Origin: Lentisphaerota bacterium
GTDB lineage: Bacteria; Verrucomicrobiota; Lentisphaeria; Victivallales; Victivallaceae
NCBI GenBank assembly: GCA_015061605.1
Contig: SUWH01000008.1
Coordinates: forward strand, 1 to 64,000
Direction: 5' to 3'
Length of the DNA: 64,000 nt
Positions within the stretch are counted from its first letter, which is position 1, and each line of letters starts with the position of its first letter. This document shows, in pieces, positions 1 through 8,275 of this stretch. The position numbers and the translations under genes are program-made. The notes below the pieces were generated by a model, which saw nothing but the letters and a program-made list of their open reading frames with translations, was not told the origin of the DNA and did no database searches.

Positions 1-38
1 TACTGTAATAAAACACGATTTTAACCAAGAGGTGTGTT

Positions 39-805
39 ATGATTTCAAAACAATATTTTCGCTCTGTCGGCCGACAGAGTAAAGCTGTATACAGCTTTAC
101 TCTGTCGGCCGACAGAGTAAAGCTGTATACAGCTTTACTCTTATTGAGCTTCTCATTGTAATTGCCATCATCGCAATTCTGGCAGCGATTTTGTTGCCTT
201 CTCTGCAAAAGGCCCGCGCAAGAGGAAAAATGTCAACTTGCGTGAACAATTTGAAGCAAGTCGGCTTGGCAGCATACAATTATTCCAATGATAATGGCGG
301 TTGGATGCCTCATGGCGCCAGCTCTATCAGCAACACGGTATATACTTCTAACGGATACGGTTGTCTTGGCGGGTACTTGAGTCAGAAAGGTCTTATTGAA
401 AGCAAGAAAATTCCTCGGGAAGTCGTTTGTCCGGAAGGAACCCGTTTCGGTGTAAATGTTTTCAAAGGGTCCAATCCTGCGTACAGCTATGCTTTTAACG
501 CAAGTTTGGCAGCTCCCAGCTCCAACGGCGGGCAAAAAGAAAAATATGGCAAGGTGCCGAATCCGTCCGGACGCATGCTGATGGGAGAATGCGGCAAAGA
601 CACATGGCACAATATTATGAAAACTTCCGGAGCCGTAGAACCGTATGCATTCAGTCTTGACCGGCGCATCCGGCACTCTTTCCGCCATCTGAAATTGACA
701 AATGTATTGTTTTGCGATCTGCATATTGACTCAAGAGGCCCTGCTTTGGTTCCGGTTGACACAACAGAAGCAAATGATCCTGACAGATATTATAAAACTT
801 ATTGA
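39..805 (+). CDS. DUF1559-like pseudopilin, frame broken in leader by duplicated 38-bp repeat
   Basis: A Shine-Dalgarno AAGAGG (27-32) stands 6 nt before ATG 39. From that ATG the reading runs through a leader into the repeat array at 62-137 and stops at TAA 159-161 (40 residues). The pseudopilin itself lies in another frame: [18 protein letters not shown] starts at 134 and the frame is open to TAA at 805, but it is closed upstream by TAA at 80-82, inside the first repeat copy. Removing one 38-bp copy fuses ATG 39 in frame with FTLIELL, giving a basic leader of about 20 residues ending YS before the conserved F. The body has the usual N-terminal helix, [13 protein letters not shown], and a C-terminal H-x-N-x-LFCDLH motif of this family. 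Such proteins are exported and processed by prepilin peptidase; their role in this phylum is unknown. As assembled the gene is off or a pseudogene. Confidence 0.8.
62..141. repeat. Two tandem copies of a 38-bp unit made of two perfect palindromes
   Basis: The unit is the palindrome CTCTGTCGGCCGACAGAG followed by the palindrome TAAAGCTGTATACAGCTTTA. Copies lie at 62-99 and 100-137 and are identical; a partial CTCT follows at 138-141. The last arm CTTTACT is also the coding sequence for the F-T at the start of the mature pilin. 38 mod 3 is 2, so only 1, 4, 7 copies keep the gene in frame. Both DNA cruciforms and very stable mRNA hairpins just after the start codon are expected. Confidence 0.95.
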
Positions 806-831
806 CAGGGCAGGGGAGTTATTCCGCACGC

Positions 832-875
832 AAAAAAGCGCACCGCATTATTTTGAGGTGCGCCTTTCGTTTTGC
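832..875. terminator. Bidirectional intrinsic terminator between convergent genes
   Basis: Stem GCGCACC (838-844) pairs with GGTGCGC (857-863). On the minus strand the stem is followed by six T, fitting the histidine phosphatase gene that ends at 888. On the plus strand it is followed by a weaker T-rich run after the pseudopilin. Confidence 0.8.
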
Positions 876-887
876 CGCAAATGGCGG

Positions 888-1550
888 TTATACAAAAAGT
901 TTGGTTAATGGGCGATTGAGTTTGTCGGGCACGCAGTAGGCGATATTCCAGTTCCCGTTTTGCTGATACAGAAATGCACCCTGAATATATCCGCACCAGT
1001 CATCTTGTTTGAATTCATACACTTGCAGATAACTCAACAATGCTACCACAACAATATCGTGAGTTGAAAGCAGCACGTTGGGGCAGGGGAAGTCGCCGGT
1101 AAGGTAGTCCAGTAACGCCGGAGCAAACTCTTTGATATGGCGCATCCCGGGCGCGGTTCCGGTGGTGAAATATGATTTCAACAGTTCCGGAATTGTGCCG
1201 TTTTCTATGGCAATTCCGAGATTTTCCGGCGGAGTAAACATCGCGGTATCATGGAGCACCGGGCAGGGGAACAGCTCATCAGCTTCAAATCCTGCTCCGG
1301 AAATCAAACCTTTCACCGTTTCCATCGTCCGCTTTCTGGCTGAGGCTCCGAAACAGACATTCTTCATGCCTTTCAGAAACTTTCCGCATTCAACAGCGTA
1401 TTCCCATCCGGCAGCGGTCAATCCCGGGTCATGGTTGCCGTTTACCAGTGATTCCCGGTACGAGTGCCGTACCAGCAGTACAGTTTTTTCTGAATTTGCG
1501 GCGATTTCCGCTGTTTCCGCAAACGAAATGATATTTTTATTTATATTCAC
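888..1550 (-). CDS. Histidine phosphatase superfamily protein (phosphoglycerate-mutase fold)
   Basis: Translated from GTG 1550 this is 220 residues. LLVRHSYRES near residue 25 is the phosphatase loop (RHG in most members, RHS here) that carries the catalytic histidine. STHD near residue 175 supplies the second active-site histidine, and a GLTAAGWEYA segment matches the usual L-T-x-x-G helix. The substrate cannot be told. An upstream in-frame ATG at 1595 was rejected because it lies ahead of and within the promoter: TATATT at 1581-1586 overlaps that extension, while GTG 1550 has GGGGT about 7 nt upstream. The gene is transcribed alone and ends at the shared terminator. Confidence 0.75.
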   Translation of the reverse strand: MNINKNIISFAETAEIAANSEKTVLLVRHSYRESLVNGNHDPGLTAAGWEYAVECGKFLKGMKNVCFGASARKRTMETVKGLISGAGFEADELFPCPVLHDTAMFTPPENLGIAIENGTIPELLKSYFTTGTAPGMRHIKEFAPALLDYLTGDFPCPNVLLSTHDIVVVALLSYLQVYEFKQDDWCGYIQGAFLYQQNGNWNIAYCVPDKLNRPLTKLFV

Positions 1551-1580
1551 AATAATTACCCCAATAAAAGTGTTTTCTAT

Positions 1581-1609
1581 AATATACCCCATCATGTTGC
1601 CAATTTCAA
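1581..1609 (-). promoter_or_regulatory. Sigma70-type promoter of the histidine phosphatase gene
   Basis: TTGAAA (1609-1604), 17-bp spacer, TATATT (1586-1581). The expected transcript start is near 1574, downstream of the ATG at 1595, which decides for the GTG start at 1550. Confidence 0.75.
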
Positions 1610-1984
1610 TTGTTCAGATAACACCATTTATGTTGACAATAACTGTCAATTAATTATCAAGTTATTTACAATTCATTTGCAAGCAAGTTGTAAAGTATTT
1701 ATAATAAGTGATATAATTAATTTGTATCCCCTGCTCTTGATGATATAAAACTTAACATAACGTATATTATGCGACGTAATAAATCATGCTCAAAACCATA
1801 CTTCTCTATACCGGGAGCGTTTGCGTTTACAAAAAATCATCAATTCACAAAGCGCAAGGTTCACGCACACTGCAATTGTTTTTTTCATGAGACATCCGCG
1901 AAAAATCAAAAAGATGATTTGCTACTTGACCATACCGGTGGTATATTATAAAGATGAATATTTATTTGCCGGGATTTCTCTCTT
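1610..1984. other. AT-rich intergenic region between histidine phosphatase and mnmG
   Basis: About 375 bp without a convincing gene. It holds an inverted repeat TTGACA-N5-TGTCAA (1633-1649), a looser pair TTTACAA (1666-1672)/TTGTAAA (1688-1694), and the mnmG promoter near its right end. A 60-codon open frame at 1769-1951 has no ribosome binding site or recognisable product. No canonical DnaA box TTATCCACA was found, although mnmG often lies near an origin. Confidence 0.6.
1919..1947 (+). promoter_or_regulatory. Promoter of mnmG
   Basis: TTGCTA (1919-1924), 17-bp spacer, TATATT (1942-1947), about 37 bp before the start codon. Confidence 0.6.
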
Positions 1985-3826
1985 ATGAAAAGTTATGATT
2001 GTATTGTGGTCGGCGCCGGTCATGCCGGATGTGAAGCCGCTTTATCAGCCGCCCGCCTCGGAGCGCAGGTTTTGCTGATAACCTTTAATATGGATCACAT
2101 CGCCCAGATGAGCTGTAACCCCGCCATCGGCGGTATTGCCAAAGGTCAGGTCGTCCGCGAAATCGATGCCATGGGCGGCGCAATGGGGATCGTTACCGAA
2201 GCCGCCAGTATCCAGTTCCGGATGCTCAACCGCACCAAAGGCGCGGCGGTCTGGTCTCCGCGTTCCCAGTGCGACAAGGCAGTTTACCGGATGGCGATGA
2301 AACAATATCTGGAAAAATTTCCCAATATCGACATCATTCAATCTGAAGTTACCGGTTTCGTGGTCGAAAATGATAAAATTTGCGGCGTGACCACCCATTT
2401 GCAGGATGTGATCCGTTGTAAAAGCGTGATTCTGACCACCGGCACTTCGCTCAATGGTAAGCTTCACTTCGGCTTGATGAATTTTCCCGGCGGCAGAACC
2501 GGCGATGAACCGGCCTGTAAACTTTCCGATGCGCTCAGAGAACAGCTTGGCATTACGCTCGGACGGCTCAAAACCGGGACCCCTCCCCGCATTCTGGATA
2601 AAACCATTGATTTTTCCAGTTTACAGCGCCAGCCATCCGAGCCGGAATTTGAAGAATTTTCCTTCTGGCACATGGGGCTGCGCCCTGCCCTTGCCACCGC
2701 TTCGCGCCGCCATCTGCCCTGTTATATGCTTCACACCACCGATGAAACCGCCGATGTGGTGCGTGCCAATCTGGACAAATCCCCCATGTACAGCGGTGTC
2801 ATCAAAGGTATCGGAACCCGCTACTGCCCGAGTTTTGAAGATAAAATCGTCCGTTTTCCCCAGCATCCTTACCATCTGCTCTTTCTCGAACCGGAGGGCG
2901 CCGATACCGGAGAATACTATCTTAACGGCTTTTCCAGCAGCCTGCCTCCGGAAGTCCAGCGCAAAATGGTCGCCACCTTGCCCGGATTGAAAAACGCGGT
3001 AATTTCCCGCTACGCCTACGCTATTGAATATGACTTCATCCCGCCCGAACAAACTGAACGCTCTCTGCGCAGCAAACGTTGGTGCAACCTCTTTACCGCC
3101 GGACAGATCAACGGAACCAGCGGTTACGAAGAAGCCGCCGGACAGGGACTTATCGCCGGTATGAATGCCGCCAGATTTGCCATGGGCAAAGAACCGGTTT
3201 TTCCCGGGCGCGACCGCAGTTACATCGGAGTGATGCTGGATGATCTTTCGACCAAAGAGATCGTTGAACCCTACCGGCTCTTCACCAGCCGCGCTGAATA
3301 CCGTCTGACTCTCCGGCAGGAAAATGCCGACTTGCGGCTGTGCCGCATGGCACACGAATGGGGCATTCTGCCGGAAAACAAATTCCGCGCTTTCACCAAT
3401 TATGAAACATTGCTCAATGCAACCAAATCCCGCTGCTGTGCAACCAAGGTTGCCGGGGGGAAAACCAAATTTGAATCCCTGCGGGAGCTTCCGGTGGATA
3501 CCCCCCTGCCCTGTGCGGCAACTCACTGTATCGAACTTCCGGACGACCGCATTGGCAAACGGGTCTGGCGCGAGCTGCTTATTGAGGCCAGATATGACGG
3601 ATATTTACAACGGGAATCGGTGGAAATAAACCGCTTGAAAAAGTTGGAAAATCAGAATATCCCGGAAGATTTCGACTACTCTTTTGTTCGCGGATTGTGC
3701 AATGAATCCCGGCAGAAACTGGAAAAGATCCGTCCGGCAACTCTCGGTCAGGCAGGACGCATCGACGGCGTCACCCCCGCCGATATCGCCTTGCTTCAGG
3801 TGCAGTTGAAAAAATTGAAAGCGTGA
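1985..3826 (+). CDS. mnmG: tRNA uridine-5-carboxymethylaminomethyl modification enzyme MnmG (GidA)
   Basis: 613 residues, the normal length for the long form. The N-terminal FAD-binding loop VVGAGHAGCEAALSAARLG is at residues 8-26. CNPAIGGIAKGQVVREIDA follows at about 45, with the family signatures LTTGTSLNGKLHFG and YCPSFEDKIVRFP further on, and the C-terminal helical tRNA/MnmE-binding domain is complete. MnmG works with the GTPase MnmE to put the cmnm5 group on the wobble uridine of several tRNAs; mnmE is not in the window. The gene has its own promoter and overlaps or abuts an ABC permease gene downstream. Confidence 0.97.
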   Translation: MKSYDCIVVGAGHAGCEAALSAARLGAQVLLITFNMDHIAQMSCNPAIGGIAKGQVVREIDAMGGAMGIVTEAASIQFRMLNRTKGAAVWSPRSQCDKAVYRMAMKQYLEKFPNIDIIQSEVTGFVVENDKICGVTTHLQDVIRCKSVILTTGTSLNGKLHFGLMNFPGGRTGDEPACKLSDALREQLGITLGRLKTGTPPRILDKTIDFSSLQRQPSEPEFEEFSFWHMGLRPALATASRRHLPCYMLHTTDETADVVRANLDKSPMYSGVIKGIGTRYCPSFEDKIVRFPQHPYHLLFLEPEGADTGEYYLNGFSSSLPPEVQRKMVATLPGLKNAVISRYAYAIEYDFIPPEQTERSLRSKRWCNLFTAGQINGTSGYEEAAGQGLIAGMNAARFAMGKEPVFPGRDRSYIGVMLDDLSTKEIVEPYRLFTSRAEYRLTLRQENADLRLCRMAHEWGILPENKFRAFTNYETLLNATKSRCCATKVAGGKTKFESLRELPVDTPLPCAATHCIELPDDRIGKRVWRELLIEARYDGYLQRESVEINRLKKLENQNIPEDFDYSFVRGLCNESRQKLEKIRPATLGQAGRIDGVTPADIALLQVQLKKLKA

Positions 3827-3831
3827 TCACA

Positions 3832-4755
3832 ATGGGTTTGAAACGGCAGTTCTGGAAAAAATTTCTGGCGGACAAATACGGCGTTGTTTCGCTGGCAGTG
3901 GTCGTGCTGTTTCTGCTTGCCGCTGCGGGCATGGAAATTTATTCCATTTACTGCGAAACCAACCGGATCATCCCCGCATATATGCGTTCTGATCCGGCAA
4001 ATTGTTACGCCCCCCCTGCCCTGGATCATATTTTCGGCACCGACTATCAAGGGCGCGATGTTGCTCTGCGGGCGTTGGCAGGGGCCAATACCGCCTTGAA
4101 AGTCGGTGTGGTCTCCGGTGTCATTTCGCTGGTCATCGGAGTAACTTTAGGATTGTTTGCCGGATATTTCGGCGGCAAAACCGATGAGGCAACCGTCTGG
4201 CTTTACAGTACATTCGCCGCTATGCCGACTTTATTGTTTATTCTGGCATTTGCCTTGCTGGTTTCTCAAGAGTTTCTGACTCCGGAACTGCTGGCTGTAT
4301 TCAAATTCTTTGCCGCCCTTATCCGCACCGAACCGGGAATGTTCGGCGTTTACTGCGCCATCGGACTTACCGGTTGGGTAACGCTGTGCCGCGTTATCCG
4401 CAGCGAAGTTATGAAACTCAAAAAACGCCCATTCATCGCCGCCGCCAAAGTTGCCGGTGTCAGCAATTTTACCATAATTTTCCGTCATATCCTGCCCAAT
4501 GTCACCCATTTGGCAATAATTTATTTTACCACGCTTTTTGCTTCAAGTGTCATGCTGGAAGTGACCGCAAGCTACCTCGGACTTGGTGCTCAACAATTTC
4601 CCAGCTGGGGCATGATGATCTCCGACGGTCAGCAGCGGCTGTGGGCGGGAGTCTGGTGGGAGCTTGCCGCCGCTTCCGGAATGCTCTTCATCCTTGTTCT
4701 TGCCCTCAATACTCTCGGCGACACCCTCCGGGATACTCTCGACCCCAGAAGATAA
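3832..4755 (+). CDS. ABC transporter permease, DppC/OppC family
   Basis: 307 residues with about six hydrophobic segments. The cytoplasmic EAA loop near residue 195 (FIAAAKVAGVSNFTIIFRHI) docks the ATPase. The N-terminal segment and the FGTDYQGRDV motif are typical of the C subunit of peptide/nickel importers. A GTG at 3823 overlaps the mnmG stop and is a possible alternative start; ATG 3832 is preferred. The B permease, ATPases and binding protein that usually sit alongside are absent here, so this is an orphan subunit in this stretch. Confidence 0.85.
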   Translation: MGLKRQFWKKFLADKYGVVSLAVVVLFLLAAAGMEIYSIYCETNRIIPAYMRSDPANCYAPPALDHIFGTDYQGRDVALRALAGANTALKVGVVSGVISLVIGVTLGLFAGYFGGKTDEATVWLYSTFAAMPTLLFILAFALLVSQEFLTPELLAVFKFFAALIRTEPGMFGVYCAIGLTGWVTLCRVIRSEVMKLKKRPFIAAAKVAGVSNFTIIFRHILPNVTHLAIIYFTTLFASSVMLEVTASYLGLGAQQFPSWGMMISDGQQRLWAGVWWELAAASGMLFILVLALNTLGDTLRDTLDPRR

Positions 4756-4955
4756 ACTCCCCTGCCCGCAGTCAGAACGCCTGTCGGGCGTTCAGCCCGA
4801 CGAAAGGCGCACGAGCCAGCAGCCTGAAATCAGGAGCGATATCGCGCCGTTATCCGGCAGTTTTGCCGAGGAGCCGCGACAGGCGCGTACTGGTGTACGC
4901 AACTGGAGCGGCGACGACCGCAAGGCTGGCGGGAACAAGCAAGATCGCTCCGTGT
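4756..4955. other. GC-rich intergenic spacer with small palindromes
   Basis: About 200 bp between the permease and pyrE ends. It contains hairpins GTCGGGC-N5-GCCCGAC near 4785 and GCGTAC-N4-GTACGC near 4887. No coding sense was found. The stems may end transcription from both sides, but no clear T-run follows. It reads like an interspersed repeat; a genome-wide copy count would settle this. Confidence 0.35.
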
Positions 4956-5630
4956 TTATTTCGCGCCGTATTGTTTGTAGTATGCGTTGATGGCGGCCAT
5001 CAGGGTGTCGTCGATGATGACTTTGCCTTTGTACGGACGGTTGTAAAGGTGTTCGATGACCTCTTTCATGGTGACGATGGCGCAGGTTTTAAGACCGTAT
5101 TTTTCAGTGATTTCGCAGAGTGCGCTCTTTTCGCCCTGACCGCGTTCCATGCGGTCGACACTGACCACCAGACCGAGGATGTTGACCTTGCCCTGCGCCT
5201 GCAGGATGGGGAGAGTTTCGCCGATGGAAGTTCCGGCGGTGGTGACATCTTCAATGATGACAACTTTGTCGCCGTCACCGACCGGGCCGCCGAGCAGGAT
5301 ACCTTTGTCGCCGTGATCCTTGACCTCTTTGCGGTTGGAGCAGTAGCGGATGTCGGCATCGTATTTTTCAGCAAGCGCCATGCTGGCGGCGACTGACAGC
5401 GGAATACCTTTGTAAGCAGGTCCGAAAAGCACATCGAATTCCGTACCGAAAGTATTTTTGATCGCCTGGGCATAGTATTCGCCGAGCTTGCGGAGCTGGG
5501 AACCGGTGCGGTAAAATCCGGTATTGACGAAGAACGGAGTCTTGCGGCCGCTTTTGGTCACGAAGTCGCCGAACTTCAACACCTGACAGTCGATCATAAA
5601 TTCGATAAAATCTTTCTTGTACTGTTCCAT
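4956..5630 (-). CDS. pyrE: Orotate phosphoribosyltransferase
   Basis: 224 residues. The PRPP-binding motif VVIIEDVTTAGTS lies near residue 125 and is preceded by the KEVKDHGDKG catalytic loop of the PyrE group; GPAYKGIPL is the diphosphate-side loop. The enzyme makes OMP from orotate and PRPP in pyrimidine synthesis. ATG 5630 is chosen because AGAGGTG lies 6 nt upstream; a GTG at 5639 lies inside that Shine-Dalgarno. It stands alone, with no other pyr genes nearby. Confidence 0.95.
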   Translation of the reverse strand: MEQYKKDFIEFMIDCQVLKFGDFVTKSGRKTPFFVNTGFYRTGSQLRKLGEYYAQAIKNTFGTEFDVLFGPAYKGIPLSVAASMALAEKYDADIRYCSNRKEVKDHGDKGILLGGPVGDGDKVVIIEDVTTAGTSIGETLPILQAQGKVNILGLVVSVDRMERGQGEKSALCEITEKYGLKTCAIVTMKEVIEHLYNRPYKGKVIIDDTLMAAINAYYKQYGAK

Positions 5631-5718
5631 AAAATACACCTCTTTTATTTTGAATTTGGTTCAGTATTTAATATACCACTTGAAGCACTAAAAGCAAGGT
5701 TTCTGCAAAAATTATTGT

Positions 5719-6384
5719 TCAATCAAAAAGTCCGGAAGCGATTTTCTTTTCAATAAACTTCTGCCGTTCAGCTTCGGGGAAAAGCGATTTTACACCGCCG
5801 CCGACCGCATTCAAAGTCATTTGAAACTGTTTGGCAAAGTCCGTTTTTTTGAGCCATGACGGGGCTTTGACCACTTCATCAAGTTTTGCAATGATTTTTC
5901 TTGCAAGTTCAGCGTAAAAATTTTCAAGGAAAATTTTACGGTCTGCGGGACGATTCCGGTGATAGCACATCATTGCATTGAGATGAAGCACGCAAGTGCG
6001 CGGATAGTGGGAACACATCAAATTCCACGGTTCGCCGTCAGGGAGCGTATGGTCTCCGCTGTCCCGGAAGTCACTTCGCAGCAGAACGGCGGGCATATCC
6101 ATCATCTTGGCAAAGCAGAATTCAACCACCGTTCCGGAATCAAGATCGGTACCGTCAAAGTTGGCAACGATCAGATCGCTGTTGAACAGCAGTTTGAAAT
6201 CAGCATCGCGGATAGTTTGCGAAGTACGGTTTGCAACTTCACATTCACCGTCCTGCGGCAGTAAAACCTGATACCTGTTATCGGAATACTTTTCGATCGC
6301 CGCCGCCAGCAGCAGATTTCCGGCAAGGTCTTTGTGGTCAAAAAGATCTCCGGCAAAATATATTTTCAAACTCTTTTCAGCCAT
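5719..6384 (-). CDS. Nucleoside 2-deoxyribosyltransferase-like protein
   Basis: 221 residues. The N-terminus IYFAGDLFD, then FNSDLIVANFDG and DSGTVVEFCFA near residues 80-92, match the nucleoside 2-deoxyribosyltransferase fold (PF05014), where the glutamate in the D-SGT-x-x-E motif is the catalytic nucleophile. It is longer than the classic ~150-residue enzymes because of a C-terminal helical region. The likely role is base exchange or hydrolysis of deoxynucleosides or nucleotides; the substrate is unknown. The neighbour pyrE points loosely to nucleotide metabolism. Confidence 0.7.
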   Translation of the reverse strand: MAEKSLKIYFAGDLFDHKDLAGNLLLAAAIEKYSDNRYQVLLPQDGECEVANRTSQTIRDADFKLLFNSDLIVANFDGTDLDSGTVVEFCFAKMMDMPAVLLRSDFRDSGDHTLPDGEPWNLMCSHYPRTCVLHLNAMMCYHRNRPADRKIFLENFYAELARKIIAKLDEVVKAPSWLKKTDFAKQFQMTLNAVGGGVKSLFPEAERQKFIEKKIASGLFD

Positions 6385-6443
6385 TTTTCCACACTCCGTA
6401 ATTGTTTGAGTGAAACATACCGCCGTAAGTGCAGTTTGTCAAG

Positions 6444-6472
6444 TTGACAAAAGCAAATTGATGCGTTATATT
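6444..6472 (+). promoter_or_regulatory. Near-consensus promoter of the lipase-like gene
   Basis: TTGACA (6444-6449), 17-bp spacer, TATATT (6467-6472), the strongest -35/-10 pair seen in the window. It starts about 30 bp before the ATG. Confidence 0.85.
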
Positions 6473-6501
6473 GTAGAAAACATCAAATGTGGGGAATTTT
6501 T

Positions 6502-7134
6502 ATGAAAACTCTTGCGGTAATGGTTCACGGATTTTGCAAAGGTGCGAAAGATATGCAGTATTGGAAACACGCGTTGGAAGCTGATTTTACCGAAATCATC
6601 ACCCCGGATCTGCCGACAAAGTATTCCAGTTTCGAGCGCTGTGTGGAATTACTGACTGAAGAGATCGCCGCCGTCTGCCCTGAACAGTATGACGGAATAT
6701 ATTTTGCCGGTCACAGCATGGGCGGTTTAATGATAAGAGAATTTCTTAAAAATGTTCCGTTACCCAATGCAAAAAGACTGGTTTGTGTCGGGACGCCGCA
6801 TTATGGCTCCAAACTTGCCGATATTGCATTGCTGATGCCGGGAGCGGGCAGGATCTGGAAACCGCTGCACGCTTTGAAACTTTCCGCAAGAAAAGAGCTT
6901 ACCACTCCGGAAATTCCCGGATTGGAGATCGGTGTCATCGCCAGTACCAACAACGGTCACTGGCCGGGCAGAGTGTTTTTGAGCAAATCGGCAGACGGAT
7001 TGGTCGAAAGCTTTTCGGCAATTGCTCCGGATGCCCGCGAAGTTGCCTATACCAAAGCCGCTCACGTGCCGATGCAGTATGATGAAAAAACGGCAGAATT
7101 GATCAGAAATTTTCTGCTTACCGGCAAATTTTAA
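6502..7134 (+). CDS. Alpha/beta hydrolase, triacylglycerol-lipase-like
   Basis: 210 residues without a signal peptide. MVHGF near residue 7 is the oxyanion-hole strand, GHSMGG near residue 75 holds the nucleophilic serine, and H at AAHVPM near residue 190 is the likely catalytic histidine. The pattern is that of small cytosolic lipases/esterases of the PGAP1/DUF676-like type. ATG 6502 with GGGGAA upstream is preferred over an in-frame ATG at 6487, which lies in the 5' end of the transcript. It converges on the aldo-keto reductase gene with a 3-bp gap and no clear terminator. Confidence 0.8.
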   Translation: MKTLAVMVHGFCKGAKDMQYWKHALEADFTEIITPDLPTKYSSFERCVELLTEEIAAVCPEQYDGIYFAGHSMGGLMIREFLKNVPLPNAKRLVCVGTPHYGSKLADIALLMPGAGRIWKPLHALKLSARKELTTPEIPGLEIGVIASTNNGHWPGRVFLSKSADGLVESFSAIAPDAREVAYTKAAHVPMQYDEKTAELIRNFLLTGKF

Positions 7135-7137
7135 AAC

Positions 7138-8274
7138 TTATTTTGCCAGATCAGCGGAAAACTCTTTCAACGCATCGGAAATCTTTATCTGCTGCGGACA
7201 AATATTTTCACAGCTGCGGCAACCGATACAAGCCGATGGACGTTTGGCTTCGTCAAGCTTCTTTATCATCATTTTGGCGATCCAGCTGCCGCGGCTTACT
7301 TTGTGTTCATTGTACTGCGAGAGCAGATACGGTATATCCAGTTTCTGCGGACACTTGTCAATACAGTAACGGCAGGCAGTACATGGAACCCCCATGTCGG
7401 AAGTCATGCGGTCGCCGATGGAGACCATTTTATCAAATTCCACTGCATTCAATTGCGTTTTTCCGGAAAAGATACGGATATTGTCGCGCAGCTGTTCCAT
7501 ATTGGACATACCGGAAAGAACCACTTTTACCTCCGGAAGAGTTTGCAGAAAACGGAATGCCATTTCATGCGGCAGTATATCCGGCCGTATTTCAGCCACA
7601 GCAGCTTTATATTCCGGAGCAGGATTTGCCAATGCCCCTCCCCGCAGCGGTTCCATCACCCAGACCGGCAAGTTGTACCGGCGGAAAAGCTCAACTTTTT
7701 CCCTTGCCTGCTGCAACTTCCAGTCCAGATAATTGAGTTGAAGCTGGCCGAATTCCATAATGTCCGCATAGCGTTCAAGGAACCGTTTCAATGTATCAAC
7801 GCTGCAGTGGCAGGAGAAACCGAGATGACGGATCTTGCCGGCAGCTTTCTGTTTGAGGATGTAAGAAACGATACCGTATTTTTCATCATCCAGATAAAAG
7901 TCGATATTGTTTTCACAGACACAGTGAAGCAGATAAAAGTCAAAAAACTCCATTTGCGTCCGCTGCAGCTGGGTCTCAAAGGTCTTTGCCACATTGGCAA
8001 CCGCTTCAGAAAGCTGTCCGGGAAATTTATCTGCCAGCAGAAATTTATCCCGCTGATGCCGGAGCAATGCTTTGCCGCAGACAACTTCGGCTTTGCCGCT
8101 GTGATACATCCATGCGGTATCGAAATAGTTTATGCCGTTTTCGATGGCAAAATCGACCATTTCGCAAACTTTTGCTTCATCCGGACGCACAAGATCACCA
8201 TCAATACAGGGCAGACGCATCGTTCCCAATCCCAGGGAAGATATTTCAAGACCGTTGAAATCAACTTTCTCCAT
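7138..8274 (-). CDS. Aldo/keto reductase with C-terminal 4Fe-4S ferredoxin domain
   Basis: 378 residues. The TIM-barrel part shows GLGTMRLP, the tetrad residues in NYFDTAWMYHSG, the lysine in LLADKFPG and the histidine in YLLHC. The last 100 residues carry CTACRYCIDKCP and CIGCRSCENICP, two 4Fe-4S clusters. This AKR subfamily is common in anaerobes, where electrons probably come from ferredoxin; the substrate is unknown. ATG 8274 is preferred over ATG 8283 because AAAGG is 8 nt upstream of the former and immediately abuts the latter. It overlaps closely with the MATE gene upstream (stop at 8276), so the two form an operon. Confidence 0.88.
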   Translation of the reverse strand: MEKVDFNGLEISSLGLGTMRLPCIDGDLVRPDEAKVCEMVDFAIENGINYFDTAWMYHSGKAEVVCGKALLRHQRDKFLLADKFPGQLSEAVANVAKTFETQLQRTQMEFFDFYLLHCVCENNIDFYLDDEKYGIVSYILKQKAAGKIRHLGFSCHCSVDTLKRFLERYADIMEFGQLQLNYLDWKLQQAREKVELFRRYNLPVWVMEPLRGGALANPAPEYKAAVAEIRPDILPHEMAFRFLQTLPEVKVVLSGMSNMEQLRDNIRIFSGKTQLNAVEFDKMVSIGDRMTSDMGVPCTACRYCIDKCPQKLDIPYLLSQYNEHKVSRGSWIAKMMIKKLDEAKRPSACIGCRSCENICPQQIKISDALKEFSADLAK

Positions 8275-8275
8275 T

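Noticed and set aside
62-141. Palindromes as ordinary transcription terminators
   Set aside because: No T-run follows, they lie inside a coding leader, and both arrays keep the same offset to the pilin core.
62-141. CRISPR-like repeat
   Set aside because: The repeats are directly adjacent, with no spacers, and are made of palindromes; no cas genes.
1769-1951. 60-codon open frame
   Set aside because: No ribosome binding site, no family likeness, and it runs into the mnmG promoter.
1610-1984. Possible replication origin upstream of mnmG (gidA)
   Set aside because: AT-rich and next to mnmG, but no canonical DnaA box TTATCCACA cluster and no dnaA, dnaN or parAB in view.
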